Part shown: piece after piece, positions 11,674 to 20,882 of the stretch
Layout of the letters: every line of letters begins with the position of its first letter
How positions within the stretch are numbered: the first letter of the stretch is position 1
Assembly: GCF_036865545.1 (NCBI RefSeq)
Contig: NZ_CP142208.1
Span: 2,542,001-2,606,000 of the forward strand
Origin: Erwinia sp. E_sp_B01_1
GTDB lineage: Bacteria; Pseudomonadota; Gammaproteobacteria; Enterobacterales; Enterobacteriaceae
Length of the DNA stretch: 64,000 bases
Reading direction: 5' to 3'
Translations under genes and position numbers: made by a program
Notes under the pieces: generated by a model
The model's input: the letters and a program-made list of their open reading frames with translations, nothing else
What the model was told of the DNA's origin: nothing
Database searches by the model: none

Positions 11674-11898
11674 TCAGGATTTTTTCCAGCGTGCGCTGGC
11701 ACCGCGTAATGCCCGGCGGAGTAAGGGTTCAAGCGCCCAGGCCAGAAAGAGTTTCAGCGGACGGTGCGCCACCGATTTCACCGCCCAGCCCGCCACGCCG
11801 CCTGGCCCGTAAGTCATGGCGCCGATCAATACAAACTTACCGGCCTTTTTCAACGTGGGCGCGGCATTACGTTTTAAAGCTGTCTGCCAGGAATGCAT
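11674..11898 (-). CDS. pspD: Phage shock protein D
   Basis: 74-residue membrane-associated protein, the size of E. coli PspD, with the GGVAGWAVKSVAHRPLKLF segment typical of the family. It is the last of the pspABCD genes, 59 bases after pspC. Its exact role in envelope-stress protection is not established. Confidence 0.88.
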   Translation of the reverse strand: MHSWQTALKRNAAPTLKKAGKFVLIGAMTYGPGGVAGWAVKSVAHRPLKLFLAWALEPLLRRALRGASARWKKS

Positions 11899-11957
11899 AA
11901 GGGTGCTCCATTAGAAAATAACCGATAAGGCCCGCAGGCGAGCCGGTTAATAAAAGG

Positions 11958-12323
11958 TTAAAGCTGACGAAAACGGCTGCGAACGCTGAACGTCTCTGAG
12001 GTGACATAGCGCTCCATGTTTCTCAGATTCTCCTCTCCGCCATTTAACTCCCTGCTCAGCTGATCCAGCAATTCGTTGGCAGTGGGCGTTCTTTCGCCCC
12101 GGCGGTTGAGGCTGTCCGGCATCTCTTCCAGCACAAAAGCCAGGCCGAAGTAGGCAATCAGCGTAAACATAAACAGGCCAAAGAACATCGATAACACCAC
12201 GATGACCCTGACCAGACGCACCGGAATATCCAGGTATTCTGCAATTCCGGCACAGACGCCCTTAACTTTTGCCCGCTCAGGAATGCGGTAGAGTTTCTTT
12301 CCTTTAATAATCACTCCGCTCAT
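11958..12323 (-). CDS. pspC: Phage shock protein C, inner-membrane stress sensor
   Basis: 121 residues. An N-terminal PspC domain with KVKGVCAGIAEYLDIPVRLV is followed by one long membrane helix (about residues 42-65) and a C-terminal tail. With PspB it relieves PspA inhibition of PspF under membrane stress. It overlaps pspB by 4 bases, so the two partners are translationally coupled. Confidence 0.95.
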   Translation of the reverse strand: MSGVIIKGKKLYRIPERAKVKGVCAGIAEYLDIPVRLVRVIVVLSMFFGLFMFTLIAYFGLAFVLEEMPDSLNRRGERTPTANELLDQLSRELNGGEENLRNMERYVTSETFSVRSRFRQL

Positions 12324-12547
12324 GGCTGCCTCCAGTTCGGATGCTCGGCATCCAGAATTTCTTCCAGCGCGTGAATACGTTCACGCATCCGTTTTGCATC
12401 CAGAGTCAGCTGTTGCAGCCGCTGCAATTCACTTTGTGACAGCTCGGCACCGCCATTCTGGCGATTGCTGTAATGAAGCCACAGCCAGATGGGTGCCACA
12501 AACAGCACGAAAATCGTCAGGGGGATGGCTAAAAATAACGCGCTCAT
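12320..12547 (-). CDS. pspB: Phage shock protein B
   Basis: 75 residues: an N-terminal membrane helix with the typical LAIPLTIFVLFVAPIWLWLHY stretch (about residues 5-26), then an amphipathic coiled-coil tail. It forms the PspBC sensor complex. It lies 65 bases downstream of pspA and its stop overlaps the pspC start. Confidence 0.95.
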   Translation of the reverse strand: MSALFLAIPLTIFVLFVAPIWLWLHYSNRQNGGAELSQSELQRLQQLTLDAKRMRERIHALEEILDAEHPNWRQP

Positions 12548-12612
12548 TCATTCTCCTTGAAATATCAGCCGGTCAGTAATGAATTTCCGGCCACGAAGGC
12601 CGGAAGCAAACC

Positions 12613-13275
12613 TTATTGCTGGGTCATTTTGGCTTTTAACGCTGCCAGCTGCTCGCTGATTTCATCATCGGCCTGCAGGTCAGCAAACTCCTGATTCAGC
12701 GTTTTCTTTTTGCCCAGACTCTGGCTTTCCGCTTCGGCTTCCATATGGTCAATGCGACGCTCGAAAGATTCGAACCGTGCCATCGCTTCATCAATTTTGC
12801 CGCTGTCAAGCTGACGACGCACATCACGGGAAGAGGACGCTGCCTGATGACGCAGGGTCAGGGCTTGCTGACGGGCGCGGGTTTCGCTGAGTTTTTTCTC
12901 CAGCTCACCAATTTCGCCTTTCATCCGGGTCAGGGTTTCTTCAACCAGTTCCGCTTCGCGCTGCAGCGAAACGATTAAATCGGTCAGCTTCTGCTTTTCA
13001 ATCAGTGCTGCGCGGGCCAGATCCTCTTTCTCTTTACGCAGAGCCAGTTCCGCTTTTTCCTGCCATTCCGCCTGCTGTGTTTCAGCCTGGTCGATGCGAC
13101 GGACCAGCTGCTTTTTCTCCGCAAGGGCCCGGGCAGAGGTGGAACGAACTTCAACCAGCGTATCTTCCATTTCCTGGATCATCAGACGCACCAGCTTTTG
13201 GGGATCCTCAGCTTTTTCCAGCAGAGAATTGATGTTGGCGTTCACGATGTCGGCAAAGCGAGAAAAAATACCCAT
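12613..13275 (-). CDS. pspA: Phage shock protein A, PspF inhibitor and membrane-stabilising effector
   Basis: 220-residue PspA/IM30 (ESCRT-III-like) coiled-coil protein. It binds the PspF AAA+ domain and blocks its ATPase activity; released under stress, it supports the membrane. The start at 13275 ([16 protein letters not shown]) matches the family and has GAGGAG six bases upstream; the in-frame codon at 13293 is too early. It is the first gene of the operon and divergent from pspF. Confidence 0.96.
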   Translation of the reverse strand: MGIFSRFADIVNANINSLLEKAEDPQKLVRLMIQEMEDTLVEVRSTSARALAEKKQLVRRIDQAETQQAEWQEKAELALRKEKEDLARAALIEKQKLTDLIVSLQREAELVEETLTRMKGEIGELEKKLSETRARQQALTLRHQAASSSRDVRRQLDSGKIDEAMARFESFERRIDHMEAEAESQSLGKKKTLNQEFADLQADDEISEQLAALKAKMTQQ

Positions 13276-13333
13276 AATCAACTCCTCATTCATTTTTTAG
13301 TTTGCGCAAACTCTGCGGCTACAACATGACTAT

Positions 13334-13349
13334 TCAATACGCGTGCCAA
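13334..13349 (-). promoter_or_regulatory. Sigma-54 promoter of the pspA operon
   Basis: On the minus strand TTGGCACG-CGTA-TTGA, a strong -24 element with the correct 10-base gap to a GA in place of the consensus -12 GC, about 60 bases upstream of the pspA start. The pspF-side half of the same 204-base region should hold the PspF activator sites, which I could not assign individually. Confidence 0.8.
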
Positions 13350-13479
13350 CTTTTATCTCCTTGATTTTCTGGAGTTCCGACAGTTTACAGCCTGTCAGTA
13401 ATTGTCTAATGTGGTCTGAATAACCAATAACTGGTGAATTTGATGAATGAAAATAACGTTACCCTGACGGGGAAATTCA

Positions 13480-14469
13480 ATGAGTGAAAATAAAGATGCT
13501 CTGCTGGGCGAATCCAATAACTTTCTCGAAGTTCTCGAGCAGGTTTCCCGGCTGGCGCCGCTGAATAAGCCGGTGCTGGTGACGGGGGAACGCGGCACCG
13601 GCAAAGAGCTGATTGCCAGCCGCCTGCACTATCTTTCCGACCGCTGGCAGGGGCCCTTTATTTCACTCAACTGTGCAGCCCTGAATGAAAACCTGCTCGA
13701 CTCAGAGCTTTTCGGCCACGAAGCCGGGGCGTTTACCGGCGCACAGAAACGGCATTTGGGACGTTTTGAGCGCGCAGATGGCGGCACGCTGTTCCTTGAT
13801 GAACTGGCTACAGCACCCATGCTGGTGCAGGAAAAATTATTGCGGGTGATTGAGTACGGACATCTTGAACGGGTGGGCGGCAGTCAGCCTCTTCAGGTCA
13901 GCGTCCGGCTGGTCTGCGCCACCAATGATGACCTGCCCCTGCTGGCGCAGCAGGGGAAATTCCGCGCCGACCTGCTGGACAGGCTGGCTTTTGATGTTGT
14001 CCAGTTGCCGCCACTGCGCGAACGCCGTAGTGATATTCTGGTCATGGCTGAACATTTTGCTATCCAGATGTGCCGCGAACTTGGCCTGCCGCTGTTCCCT
14101 GGTTTTTCCGCTGCTGCAAAGCAGATGCTGCTGGATTACGGCTGGCCGGGCAACGTGCGGGAACTCAAAAACGTTGTGGAACGTTCGGTCTATCGCCACA
14201 GTGAGGTCGATCAGGAGCTGGACAGCATTATTATCAATCCCTTCCAGCGACAGCAGCCTGCGGCACCCGATCCCTCTGATGAGGATCCCCTGCCCGTTTT
14301 ACCTCTGGATCTGCGCCGCTGGCAGAATCATCAGGAGAAAGCCCTGCTGGAGAAAAGTCTCGGACAGGCTCGTTTTAATCAGCGCCGGGCGGCCGATCTG
14401 CTGGGCGTGACCTATCACCAGCTACGCGCCATGATGAAGAAACATGACATCAGTATGGACAAGGATTGA
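13480..14469 (+). CDS. pspF: Sigma-54 activator PspF
   Basis: 329-residue enhancer-binding protein without a regulatory N-terminal domain: an AAA+ domain with Walker A GERGTGKE (36-43), the sigma-54-contacting loop GAFTGA (83-88), Walker B TLFLDEL, and a C-terminal Fis-type helix-turn-helix (NQRRAADLLGVTYHQLRAM). It drives pspA transcription and is held off by PspA. It is divergent from pspA and ends 12 bases before the terminator of the convergent small RNA. Confidence 0.96.
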   Translation: MSENKDALLGESNNFLEVLEQVSRLAPLNKPVLVTGERGTGKELIASRLHYLSDRWQGPFISLNCAALNENLLDSELFGHEAGAFTGAQKRHLGRFERADGGTLFLDELATAPMLVQEKLLRVIEYGHLERVGGSQPLQVSVRLVCATNDDLPLLAQQGKFRADLLDRLAFDVVQLPPLRERRSDILVMAEHFAIQMCRELGLPLFPGFSAAAKQMLLDYGWPGNVRELKNVVERSVYRHSEVDQELDSIIINPFQRQQPAAPDPSDEDPLPVLPLDLRRWQNHQEKALLEKSLGQARFNQRRAADLLGVTYHQLRAMMKKHDISMDKD

Positions 14470-14481
14470 GCCGGTTCAGCC

Positions 14482-14508
14482 AAAAAAAAAGCCCGCTATA
14501 AGCGGGCT
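14482..14508 (-). terminator. Rho-independent terminator of the RyhB-like RNA
   Basis: AGCCCGCT-TAT-AGCGGGCT stem on the minus strand (14508-14490) followed by nine Ts. The plus strand lacks a T run, so it does not serve pspF. Confidence 0.9.
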
Positions 14509-14574
14509 AAAAAAATACTGGAAGCAATGTGAGCAATGTCGTGCTCTTCTTCGGTAGAGCCACCGTTGAAGCGC
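14482..14574 (-). ncRNA. ryhB: RyhB-like iron-responsive small RNA
   Basis: On the minus strand, positions 14548-14514 contain GAGCACGACATTGCTC followed by ACATTGCTTCCAGTATT, the conserved target-pairing core of enterobacterial RyhB. It is followed by a GC-rich terminator hairpin with nine Ts (14508-14482). Upstream are TTTACA and TATTAT boxes, 18 bases apart, overlapping a strong Fur box, so transcription would start near 14574 and give about 93 nt, the usual RyhB length. RyhB acts with Hfq to shut down iron-using proteins when iron is scarce. In E. coli ryhB lies elsewhere, near yhhX. The exact 5' end is inferred. Confidence 0.92.
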
Positions 14575-14576
14575 AG

Positions 14577-14595
14577 GAGAATAATAATCATTCTC
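14577..14595 (-). promoter_or_regulatory. Fur box over the ryhB promoter
   Basis: GAGAATAATAATCATTCTC matches the 19-base Fur consensus at 16 positions and covers the TATTAT -10 element of the small RNA, so Fe-Fur would block transcription directly. A second, weaker element (GAGAATTTTTCTCATTA) lies 25 bases further upstream near 14620. Confidence 0.85.
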
Positions 14596-14784
14596 AGCAC
14601 CCTCTGTAAAGCGCTTTGTTGAGAATTTTTCTCATTACCATAGCAACAATGTGCGTATTCTGAACGCCCGGTGAGGTGTTCACGACCTGTCAGCGCGAAA
14701 AAGCGCCAGTTATCCCGGCAAACTTTGGGCGAGACCGGAGAGTGCGGTACACTCTTAATATTGCCTGATATTTCAGATGACTTA

Positions 14785-16404
14785 ATGCGCACACTACTCT
14801 CCACGCTTCTGCTGGGGTTGAGCCTGTTCAGTGCTTCAACCTGGTCCGCTACGCCCGGCGATATTCGTCAGAGCGGCTTCGTTTATTGCGTTAATGGCGC
14901 GGTCACCACCTTTAATCCGCAAATGGCCAGCGGAGGGCTGGTGGTGGATACGCTGGCCGCCCAGCTTTATGACCGCCTGCTGGATGTCGATCCCTATACC
15001 TACCGGTTAATTCCGGAACTGGCAGAGAGCTGGGAAGTGCTGGATAACGGCGCCACTTACCGCTTCCATCTTCGTCATAACGTTCATTTCCAGAAAACCG
15101 CCTGGTTTGCGCCAACGCGCACGCTGAATGCCGATGATGTGGTGTTCAGTTTCCAGCGAATTTTTGACCGGCAGTCCGCCTGGCACAATGTTAACGGCGG
15201 CAGCTATCCCTATTTTGACAGCCTGCAGTTTGCTGATGCCGTAAAAAGCGTGAAAAAACTGGATAGCGACACGGTGGAGATCCGTCTGCGCAGCCCGGAT
15301 GCCTCTTTCCTCTGGCATGTCGCCACCCATTATGCCCCGGTGCTGTCGGCAGAGTATGCCGGGCAACTGACTGCGGCCGATCGTCAGGAACAGCTGGATC
15401 GCCAGCCCGTGGGAACCGGCCCCTTCCTGCTGAGCGAGTATCGCACCGGGCAATATATTCGCCTGGCACGCAACCCTGTTTACTGGAAAGGCCTGCCGCG
15501 TATGCCTCAGGTGGTGATTGATATGGGCGCGGGCGGTACCGGCAGGCTCTCCAAATTACTGACCGGTGAGTGCGATGTGCTGGCCTACCCGGCGGCCAGC
15601 CAGATTTCAATTCTGCGTGACGATCCCCGCCTGCGCCTGACGCTGCGTCCGGGGATGAATATTGCCTATCTGGCCTTCAATACCCGCAAGGCTCCGCTGG
15701 ATCGGGTTGAAGTACGTCAGGCACTGGCGCTGGCCATCAATAATGAGCGGCTGATGGAGTCCATCTATTACGGCACGGCCGAAACGGCAGCCTCACTCCT
15801 GCCCCGCGCCTCATGGGCTTATGATAATGATGCCAGGGTTACCGAATACAATCCGAAGAAAGCCCTTGCTGAGCTGAAAGCGCTGGGCGTGGAGGATCTG
15901 CATCTGACGCTGTGGGTGCCTTCGGCCTCTCAGTCCTGGAACCCCAGCCCGCTGAAAACGGCGGAGCTGATTCAGGCCGACCTCGCACAGGTTGGCGTTA
16001 CGGTTAAAATTATTCCGGTTGAGGGGCGTTTTCAGGAGGCCCGCCTGATGCAGATGAATCACGATCTGACCCTGACCGGCTGGGCAACTGACAGCAACGA
16101 TCCCGACAGCTTCTTCAGGCCCTTACTGAGCTGTGCGGCAATGGGGTCGCAGACCAACTATGCTCACTGGTGTGATACGCAATTTGATGAGGTGCTGCAT
16201 AAAGCGCTGCTTTCTCAGCAACTCGCTTCACGTATTGACTACTATGACCGGGCGCAAAAAATGCTGGCGCAGTCGCTGCCGGTACTGCCGCTGGCCTATT
16301 CTCTCCGGCTGCAGGCTTACCGGCACGATATCAAAGGGCTGGTTTTAAGTCCTTTTGGTAACGCTTCGTTTGCTGGCGTGCATCGTGAAAAGGGCGAGGA
16401 ATAA
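14785..16404 (+). CDS. sapA: Peptide ABC transporter periplasmic binding protein SapA
   Basis: 539-residue OppA-type solute-binding protein with a signal peptide cleaved near STWSA. Sap systems were described in resistance to antimicrobial peptides; in E. coli SapBCDF has also been linked to putrescine export. Family segments [30 protein letters not shown] and [12 protein letters not shown] are intact. The start at 14785 gives the signal peptide; the frame extends upstream to 14671 without one. Two bases separate its stop from sapB. The 315 bases before it hold the RyhB-like gene and the sapA promoter. Confidence 0.94.
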   Translation: MRTLLSTLLLGLSLFSASTWSATPGDIRQSGFVYCVNGAVTTFNPQMASGGLVVDTLAAQLYDRLLDVDPYTYRLIPELAESWEVLDNGATYRFHLRHNVHFQKTAWFAPTRTLNADDVVFSFQRIFDRQSAWHNVNGGSYPYFDSLQFADAVKSVKKLDSDTVEIRLRSPDASFLWHVATHYAPVLSAEYAGQLTAADRQEQLDRQPVGTGPFLLSEYRTGQYIRLARNPVYWKGLPRMPQVVIDMGAGGTGRLSKLLTGECDVLAYPAASQISILRDDPRLRLTLRPGMNIAYLAFNTRKAPLDRVEVRQALALAINNERLMESIYYGTAETAASLLPRASWAYDNDARVTEYNPKKALAELKALGVEDLHLTLWVPSASQSWNPSPLKTAELIQADLAQVGVTVKIIPVEGRFQEARLMQMNHDLTLTGWATDSNDPDSFFRPLLSCAAMGSQTNYAHWCDTQFDEVLHKALLSQQLASRIDYYDRAQKMLAQSLPVLPLAYSLRLQAYRHDIKGLVLSPFGNASFAGVHREKGEE

Positions 16405-16406
16405 AG

Positions 16407-17372
16407 ATGGTTATTTACGCGCTGCGTCGCCTGGTGTTGTGGCTGGTCACCCTGTTTATGCTGACCCTGGTCGGCTTCAGCCTGAGCTACTTTACCCCTC
16501 ATGCCCCTTTGCAGGGGGCTTCTCTCCCGGATGCTTTTCTGTTCTGGTATAAAGGTCTGTTTCATCTCGACCTGGGCGTTTCCAGTATTAATGGTGAACC
16601 CATAGGCCAGCAGATTCGTGAAGTTTTTCCCGCCACGCTTGAGCTGTGCATTATGGCTTTTGCCCTGGCAATGTTAACGGGCATTCCTCTGGGCATTGCC
16701 GCTGGCGTGATGCGCAATAAATGGCAGGATAAAGCCATCAGCGCGCTTGCCCTGCTCGGCTTTTCCATGCCTGTGTTCTGGCTGGCGCTGCTACTGACGC
16801 TGTTCTTTTCGCTTAATCTCGGCTGGCTGCCTGTTTCAGGCCGGTTTGATCTGCTTTATCCGGTAAAAAATATCACCGGGTTTGCGCTGATCGATGCCTG
16901 GCTCAGTCATTCGCCCTGGCGGCATGAGATGATGATCAGCGCGTTAACGCATTTGATTCTCCCCGTAACGGCGCTGGCCGTGGCGCCAACTACCGAGGTG
17001 GTTCGTCTGCTGCGTATCAGTACCCGTGAGGTGATGGAGCAAAACTATATTAAAGCCGCGGCAACTCGCGGGCTGTCAAGACTGACCATTATTCGCCGTC
17101 ATGTGCTGCACAATGCCCTGCCGCCGGTGATCCCACGTCTTGGGCTGCAGTTCTCCACCATGTTAACCCTGGCGATGATTACAGAAATGGTCTTCAGCTG
17201 GCCTGGCCTTGGCCGCTGGCTGGTGGATGCTATCCGTCAGCAGGATTACGCCGCCATATCCGCTGGCGTGATGATGGTGGGCGGTCTGGTGATCACCGTG
17301 AATGTGTTGACCGATATCCTGGGGGCGATAATGACGCCACTTAAGCATAAGGAATGGTATGCCCTCCGATAG
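16407..17372 (+). CDS. sapB: Sap ABC transporter permease SapB
   Basis: 321-residue inner-membrane permease of the DppB/OppB type with about six membrane segments and the EAA-loop region [19 protein letters not shown] that contacts the ATPases. The C-terminus KHKEWYALR is intact even though an insertion begins within its stop region. The last codons lie in a 13-base sequence repeated at the start of sapC: TAG replaces an ancestral TAA stop. Confidence 0.95.
   Translation: MVIYALRRLVLWLVTLFMLTLVGFSLSYFTPHAPLQGASLPDAFLFWYKGLFHLDLGVSSINGEPIGQQIREVFPATLELCIMAFALAMLTGIPLGIAAGVMRNKWQDKAISALALLGFSMPVFWLALLLTLFFSLNLGWLPVSGRFDLLYPVKNITGFALIDAWLSHSPWRHEMMISALTHLILPVTALAVAPTTEVVRLLRISTREVMEQNYIKAAATRGLSRLTIIRRHVLHNALPPVIPRLGLQFSTMLTLAMITEMVFSWPGLGRWLVDAIRQQDYAAISAGVMMVGGLVITVNVLTDILGAIMTPLKHKEWYALR
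17359..17371 (+). repeat. Direct repeat, left copy, at the end of sapB
   Basis: ATGCCCTCCGATA, identical to 18138-18150. Here it encodes the sapB C-terminus and most of its stop codon in one frame, and in another it is a duplicated sapC start. The flanks of the two copies differ immediately on both sides. Confidence 0.9.
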
Positions 17373-17548
17373 GGCTTATTATCATTCAGATAAATTCAAT
17401 GAAATTAAAAATTCGAAATCATAATAATCATTAAGCACCCAATCGTGTACACATTAATCATTGGAATTCGTTTTAATTTAAATGGTTGATGTCAACTGCT
17501 CCGGATTGATGGCCTATGGTTATGTTGATGTAATGGGTAAGGCAGATT

Positions 17549-17827
17549 ATGAAAAGTGTGTGGTTTAAGAAATCAATTTTTGGGCTGATTTATCTGGTGA
17601 TTTCAGCCCTGCTCATCAGATATATCAATCCTCTTAACCACGCCATTTTTGATTCAGGTTCATGGTTGTATTTCAAACATGGACCTGGCGGATATGAATG
17701 GTTCAGTTCTGATTATGAATGGGGGAATGACCCCGCAACGTTCATATTGGCAATCATAGCGCTGATAGCTATTGCTTTAATTGTTTCATTTTTAGCCAAA
17801 AAAACCAGATATTTACTCGGCATGTAA
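17549..17827 (+). CDS. Hypothetical small membrane protein in the sapB-sapC insertion
   Basis: 92 residues with a predicted membrane helix near residues 8-25, a central polar part rich in aromatics and glycine (FKHGPGGYEWFSSDYEW) and a second helix near 66-84, then a basic tail. AAGG lies upstream at a usable distance from the ATG. I do not recognise a family. The codon use and base composition are unlike the flanking sap genes, consistent with acquisition. A topology with both ends in the cytoplasm and a periplasmic loop is inferred from the basic ends. Confidence 0.6.
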   Translation: MKSVWFKKSIFGLIYLVISALLIRYINPLNHAIFDSGSWLYFKHGPGGYEWFSSDYEWGNDPATFILAIIALIAIALIVSFLAKKTRYLLGM

Positions 17828-18027
17828 GAGTATTTAATCAACAGAATTACCATCCGATTCGGACCCAATCCCCTATCGGGTCCTATCACCTGCCAGCTTC
17901 TGTCAAAAATGTGTGGTTGGCATATCAGCCAACGCATTACAGAGTATCCTTAGTTTAAGCCAGTGAGCTTTGTCGAACAGGCTACAGGGCGATAAACGCC
18001 TGTGTTAAGCTATATTGCCTTACGGCC

Positions 18028-18078
18028 CCTGCACTTACAGCAGGAGAAGGATAGCCTCCTGCGAGGAACAACCTGCTG
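18028..18078 (+). other. Nested inverted repeats in the new sapC leader
   Basis: CCTGC/GCAGG (18028-18032 with 18040-18044), CAGGAG/CTCCTG (18041-18046 with 18056-18061) and CAGCAGG/CCTGCTG (18038-18044 with 18072-18078) share arms, so they are mutually exclusive pairings in an RNA. ACAGGC/GCCTGT pairs just upstream (17977-17982 with 17998-18003). None has a T run. It could be an RNA switch or a fragment of a mobile element; no known class was recognised. Confidence 0.4.
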
Positions 18079-18080
18079 AT

Positions 18081-18131
18081 ATGAATGCAAAAGCCCAGAT
18101 AAACCACACAGAGAAGATTTCAATAAAGTGA
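18081..18131 (+). CDS. Possible 16-residue leader peptide before sapC
   Basis: ATG at 18081 opens a 16-codon frame (MNAKAQINHTEKISIK) whose TGA ends six bases before the sapC ATG. It follows the nested hairpins. The ribosome-binding sequence is poor (GAGG 16 bases upstream). If translated, terminating ribosomes could reinitiate at sapC, replacing the lost coupling with sapB. This is inference from position only. Confidence 0.25.
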   Translation: MNAKAQINHTEKISIK

Positions 18132-18137
18132 CAGCCG

Positions 18138-18150
18138 ATGCCCTCCGATA
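18138..18150 (+). repeat. Direct repeat, right copy, at the start of sapC
   Basis: ATGCCCTCCGATA, identical to 17359-17371. It supplies the sapC start codon and the first four codons. Confidence 0.9.
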
Positions 18151-19028
18151 ATATCTATGCCGAAGAACGGCTACCCAGTACGTTGCGCAATGCCTGGCGC
18201 CTGTTTTACCGGGACACCACCGCTATGGTGGGCTTTTATGCGTTTATTGCGCTGGTGCTGGTGTGCATTTTTGGTCGCCTGATGGCACCTTATGGTCTGG
18301 ATCAGCAGTTTCTGGGCTATCAGCTGCTGCCGCCCTCCTGGTCACGCTACGGCGATGTCTCATTCTTTTTGGGAACCGATGACCTGGGCCGCGATATTCT
18401 CAGCCGGTTGATTAGCGGTGCCGGACCAACGGTGGGATCGGCGATACTGGTCACCTTTTTTGCTGCGCTTTGTGCCATGGTATTAGGAGTCTTTGCCGGC
18501 CTGACGCGGGGGCTGCGTTCGGCAATTCTCAACCACGTTCTGGATACGCTGCTTTCCATTCCCTCCCTGTTGCTGGCGATTATTGTGGTCGCGTTTCTGG
18601 GGCCAAATCTGCAGCACGCGCTGCTGGCTGTCTGCCTGGCGATCATTCCTCGCCTGGTTCGGGCTATTTATACAGCGGTGCATGACGAGCTGGAAAAAGA
18701 TTATGTGGTGGCCGCGAGGCTGGACGGCGCAAGCAGTATGAATATTCTCTGGTACGCCATTTTACCGAATATTCTGGCCCTGCTGGTGACGGAGTTTACC
18801 CGCGCGCTCTCGATGGCCATCCTGGACATTGCCGCCCTGGGCTTCCTGGATCTGGGTGCGCAACTGCCCTCTCCCGAGTGGGGAGCCATGCTGGGTGATG
18901 CGCTGGAGCTGGTTTACGTTGCCCCCTGGACCGTAATGCTTCCCGGCGCGGCTATCATGCTCAGCGTGCTGATCGTTAACCTGTTAGGTGACGGCATTCG
19001 CCGGGCCATCGTTGCGGGAGTTGAATAA
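18138..19028 (+). CDS. sapC: Sap ABC transporter permease SapC
   Basis: 296-residue permease of the DppC/OppC type with the EAA-loop stretch [22 protein letters not shown]. It pairs with SapB in the membrane. The start lies in the right copy of the 13-base repeat and has no clear Shine-Dalgarno sequence now that it is separated from sapB. A candidate -10 (CTATATT near 18011) exists in the insert. It is followed directly by sapD with no gap. Confidence 0.94.
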   Translation: MPSDNIYAEERLPSTLRNAWRLFYRDTTAMVGFYAFIALVLVCIFGRLMAPYGLDQQFLGYQLLPPSWSRYGDVSFFLGTDDLGRDILSRLISGAGPTVGSAILVTFFAALCAMVLGVFAGLTRGLRSAILNHVLDTLLSIPSLLLAIIVVAFLGPNLQHALLAVCLAIIPRLVRAIYTAVHDELEKDYVVAARLDGASSMNILWYAILPNILALLVTEFTRALSMAILDIAALGFLDLGAQLPSPEWGAMLGDALELVYVAPWTVMLPGAAIMLSVLIVNLLGDGIRRAIVAGVE

Positions 19029-20027
19029 ATGCCGCTGCTTGATATTCGTAACCTGACCATTGAATTTATGACCGCAGACGGCCCGGTGAAGGCGGTTGAT
19101 CGCGTCAGTATTACGCTTTCAGAAGGCGAAGTACGCGGGCTGGTGGGGGAATCAGGATCGGGAAAAAGTCTGATTGCCAAGGCCATCTGTGGCGTGACCA
19201 AAGAAAACTGGCGTGTGACGGCAGACCGTATGCGCTTTGACGATATTGACCTGCTGCATCTCTCCCCCCGTGAAAGGCGCAAAATTATCGGCCATAACGT
19301 CTCGATGATTTTTCAGGAACCCCAGTCCTGTCTGGATCCTTCTGAAAGCATCGGCAAACAGATTGTGCAGGCGATCCCCGGCTGGACCTATAAAGGTCGC
19401 TGGTATCAGCGTTTTCGCTGGCGTCGCCGTCGTGCCGTTGAGTTGCTGCACCGCGTGGGCATCAAAGATCATAAAGATATTATGCGCAGTTTCCCCTATG
19501 AGCTGACCGACGGTGAGTGTCAGAAAGTGATGATCGCCATTGCGCTGGCCAATCAGCCGCGTCTGCTGATTGCCGATGAACCGACCAATGCAATGGAGCC
19601 TACCACTCAGGCACAAATTTTCCGTCTGCTGGCCCGGCTTAATCAGAACAATAACACCACTATTTTGTTGATCAGCCATGACCTGCAGATGCTCAGCCAC
19701 TGGGCTGACAGAATCAACGTGATGTACTGCGGGCAGACGGTAGAAACGGCACCCAGCGAAGATCTGATTGTTGCCCCTCATCATCCCTATACTCAGGCCT
19801 TGATCAGGGCGATGCCGGACTTTGGCCGTGCCCTGCCGCATAAAAGCCGTCTCAATACCTTACCCGGTGCGATCCCCTCGCTTGAGCATCTGCCGATAGG
19901 TTGCCGGCTTGGCCCACGCTGCCCCTATGCGCAGAAAAAATGTATCGAAACGCCGAGATTAACCGGCCAGAAATCGCATCTTTTTGCCTGCCACTTCCCG
20001 CTCAACATGGAGAGTCGTAATGGTTGA
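19029..20027 (+). CDS. sapD: Sap ABC transporter ATPase SapD
   Basis: 332-residue cytoplasmic ATPase of the DppD/OppD type: Walker A GESGSGKS (40-47), an ABC signature in the Sap-typical form LTDGECQKV instead of LSGGQ, Walker B LLIADEPT, and a C-terminal cysteine-containing extension ([15 protein letters not shown]) typical of the peptide-transporter subfamily. In E. coli SapD also supports Trk potassium uptake. It starts immediately after the sapC stop and overlaps sapF by 8 bases. Confidence 0.95.
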   Translation: MPLLDIRNLTIEFMTADGPVKAVDRVSITLSEGEVRGLVGESGSGKSLIAKAICGVTKENWRVTADRMRFDDIDLLHLSPRERRKIIGHNVSMIFQEPQSCLDPSESIGKQIVQAIPGWTYKGRWYQRFRWRRRRAVELLHRVGIKDHKDIMRSFPYELTDGECQKVMIAIALANQPRLLIADEPTNAMEPTTQAQIFRLLARLNQNNNTTILLISHDLQMLSHWADRINVMYCGQTVETAPSEDLIVAPHHPYTQALIRAMPDFGRALPHKSRLNTLPGAIPSLEHLPIGCRLGPRCPYAQKKCIETPRLTGQKSHLFACHFPLNMESRNG

Positions 20028-20826
20028 AACACTGCTGGAAGTACGCAATCTCAGTAAAACTTTTCGCTACCGCACCGGGTTGTTTCGCCGTCAACATGTT
20101 GAAGCGGTGAAAGAGGTCAGTTTTATGCTCAGGGAGAAGCAGACGCTGGCTATTATCGGTGAGAACGGCTCCGGAAAATCCACCCTGGCAAAAATGCTCA
20201 GCGGGATGATTGAACCTACTATGGGCGACATTCTGATTGATAACCACCCGCTGGAATATGGCGACTATGGCTATCGCAGTCAGCGTATCAGGATGATTTT
20301 TCAGGACCCCTCCACTTCGCTCAATCCGCGCCAGCGCATCAGCCAGATTCTGGACTTTCCCTTACGGCTGAACACCGAACTGTCGTCAGAAGAGCGCGAG
20401 AAAAGGATCATTGCCACCCTTCGTCAGGTTGGTTTGCTTCGCGATCATGCCGCCTACTATCCCCATATGCTCGCGCCCGGTCAGAAACAGCGTGTGGGAC
20501 TGGCCCGCGCGTTGATTCTACAACCCAAAGTGATCATTGCCGACGAAGCTATGGCCTCTCTGGATATGTCGATGCGCTCACAACTGGTCAACCTGATGCT
20601 CGAGCTCCAGGACAAGCATGGTATCGCTTATATCTACGTGACCCAGCATCTGGGCATGATGAAGCATATCAGCGACCAGGTGATAGTGATGCATCAGGGT
20701 GAAGTGGTTGAGCGCGGCAGCACGGCTGATGTTCTGGCCAGCCCGCTGCACGAGCTGACCCGGCGTCTGATCCACAGCCACTTTGGTGAGGCGTTAACCG
20801 CCGATGCCTGGCGTAAAGATCACTGA
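20020..20826 (+). CDS. sapF: Sap ABC transporter ATPase SapF
   Basis: 268-residue second ATPase: Walker A GENGSGKS (47-54), a degenerate signature [15 protein letters not shown], Walker B VIIADEAM with Ala-Met where most ATPases have Pro-Thr. The start at 20020 overlaps the end of sapD; upstream in-frame codons lie inside sapD. It is the last gene of the operon. Confidence 0.95.
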   Translation: MVETLLEVRNLSKTFRYRTGLFRRQHVEAVKEVSFMLREKQTLAIIGENGSGKSTLAKMLSGMIEPTMGDILIDNHPLEYGDYGYRSQRIRMIFQDPSTSLNPRQRISQILDFPLRLNTELSSEEREKRIIATLRQVGLLRDHAAYYPHMLAPGQKQRVGLARALILQPKVIIADEAMASLDMSMRSQLVNLMLELQDKHGIAYIYVTQHLGMMKHISDQVIVMHQGEVVERGSTADVLASPLHELTRRLIHSHFGEALTADAWRKDH

Positions 20827-20852
20827 TTATTTTCCGCTAAGCTTTGCCAGAA

Positions 20853-20882
20853 CCGGACAGGAAATGCTCTGTTCCTGTCCGG
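20853..20882 (+). terminator. Terminator hairpin after sapF
   Basis: CCGGACAGGA, a ten-base loop, TCCTGTCCGG: ten perfect base pairs. The T-rich part is delayed (TGTTTTAAT eight bases later), so it may be Rho-assisted. Confidence 0.6.

Larger units (their letters stand above)
17372..18137. other. 766-bp insertion splitting the sapB-sapC junction
   Basis: In the ancestral arrangement the sapC ATG overlaps the end of sapB; E. coli SapB ends in the same WYALR with the sapC ATG inside. Here the two genes are separated by 766 bases bounded by a perfect 13-base direct repeat made from that overlap, so both genes remain complete. The insert is visibly richer in A and T than its neighbours, contains one membrane-protein ORF, a possible hairpin at 17861-17883 (GGACCC/GGGTCC), a repeat-rich leader before sapC, and no transposase or evident terminal inverted repeats. 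How it arrived is unknown. Confidence 0.85.

Noticed and set aside
14496..14804. 102-codon minus-strand ORF between pspF and sapA
   Set aside because: It coincides with the RyhB-like RNA, its Fur box and terminator; no ribosome-binding site or similarity.
17977..18137. A hok/ldr-type type I toxin in the repeat-rich part of the sap insertion
   Set aside because: The only short ORF is polar and not membrane-active, and no antisense promoter was evident.
17372..18137. Insertion sequence in the sap operon
   Set aside because: No transposase, no terminal inverted repeats, and a 13-bp duplication is atypical for common IS families; described as an insertion of unknown type instead.
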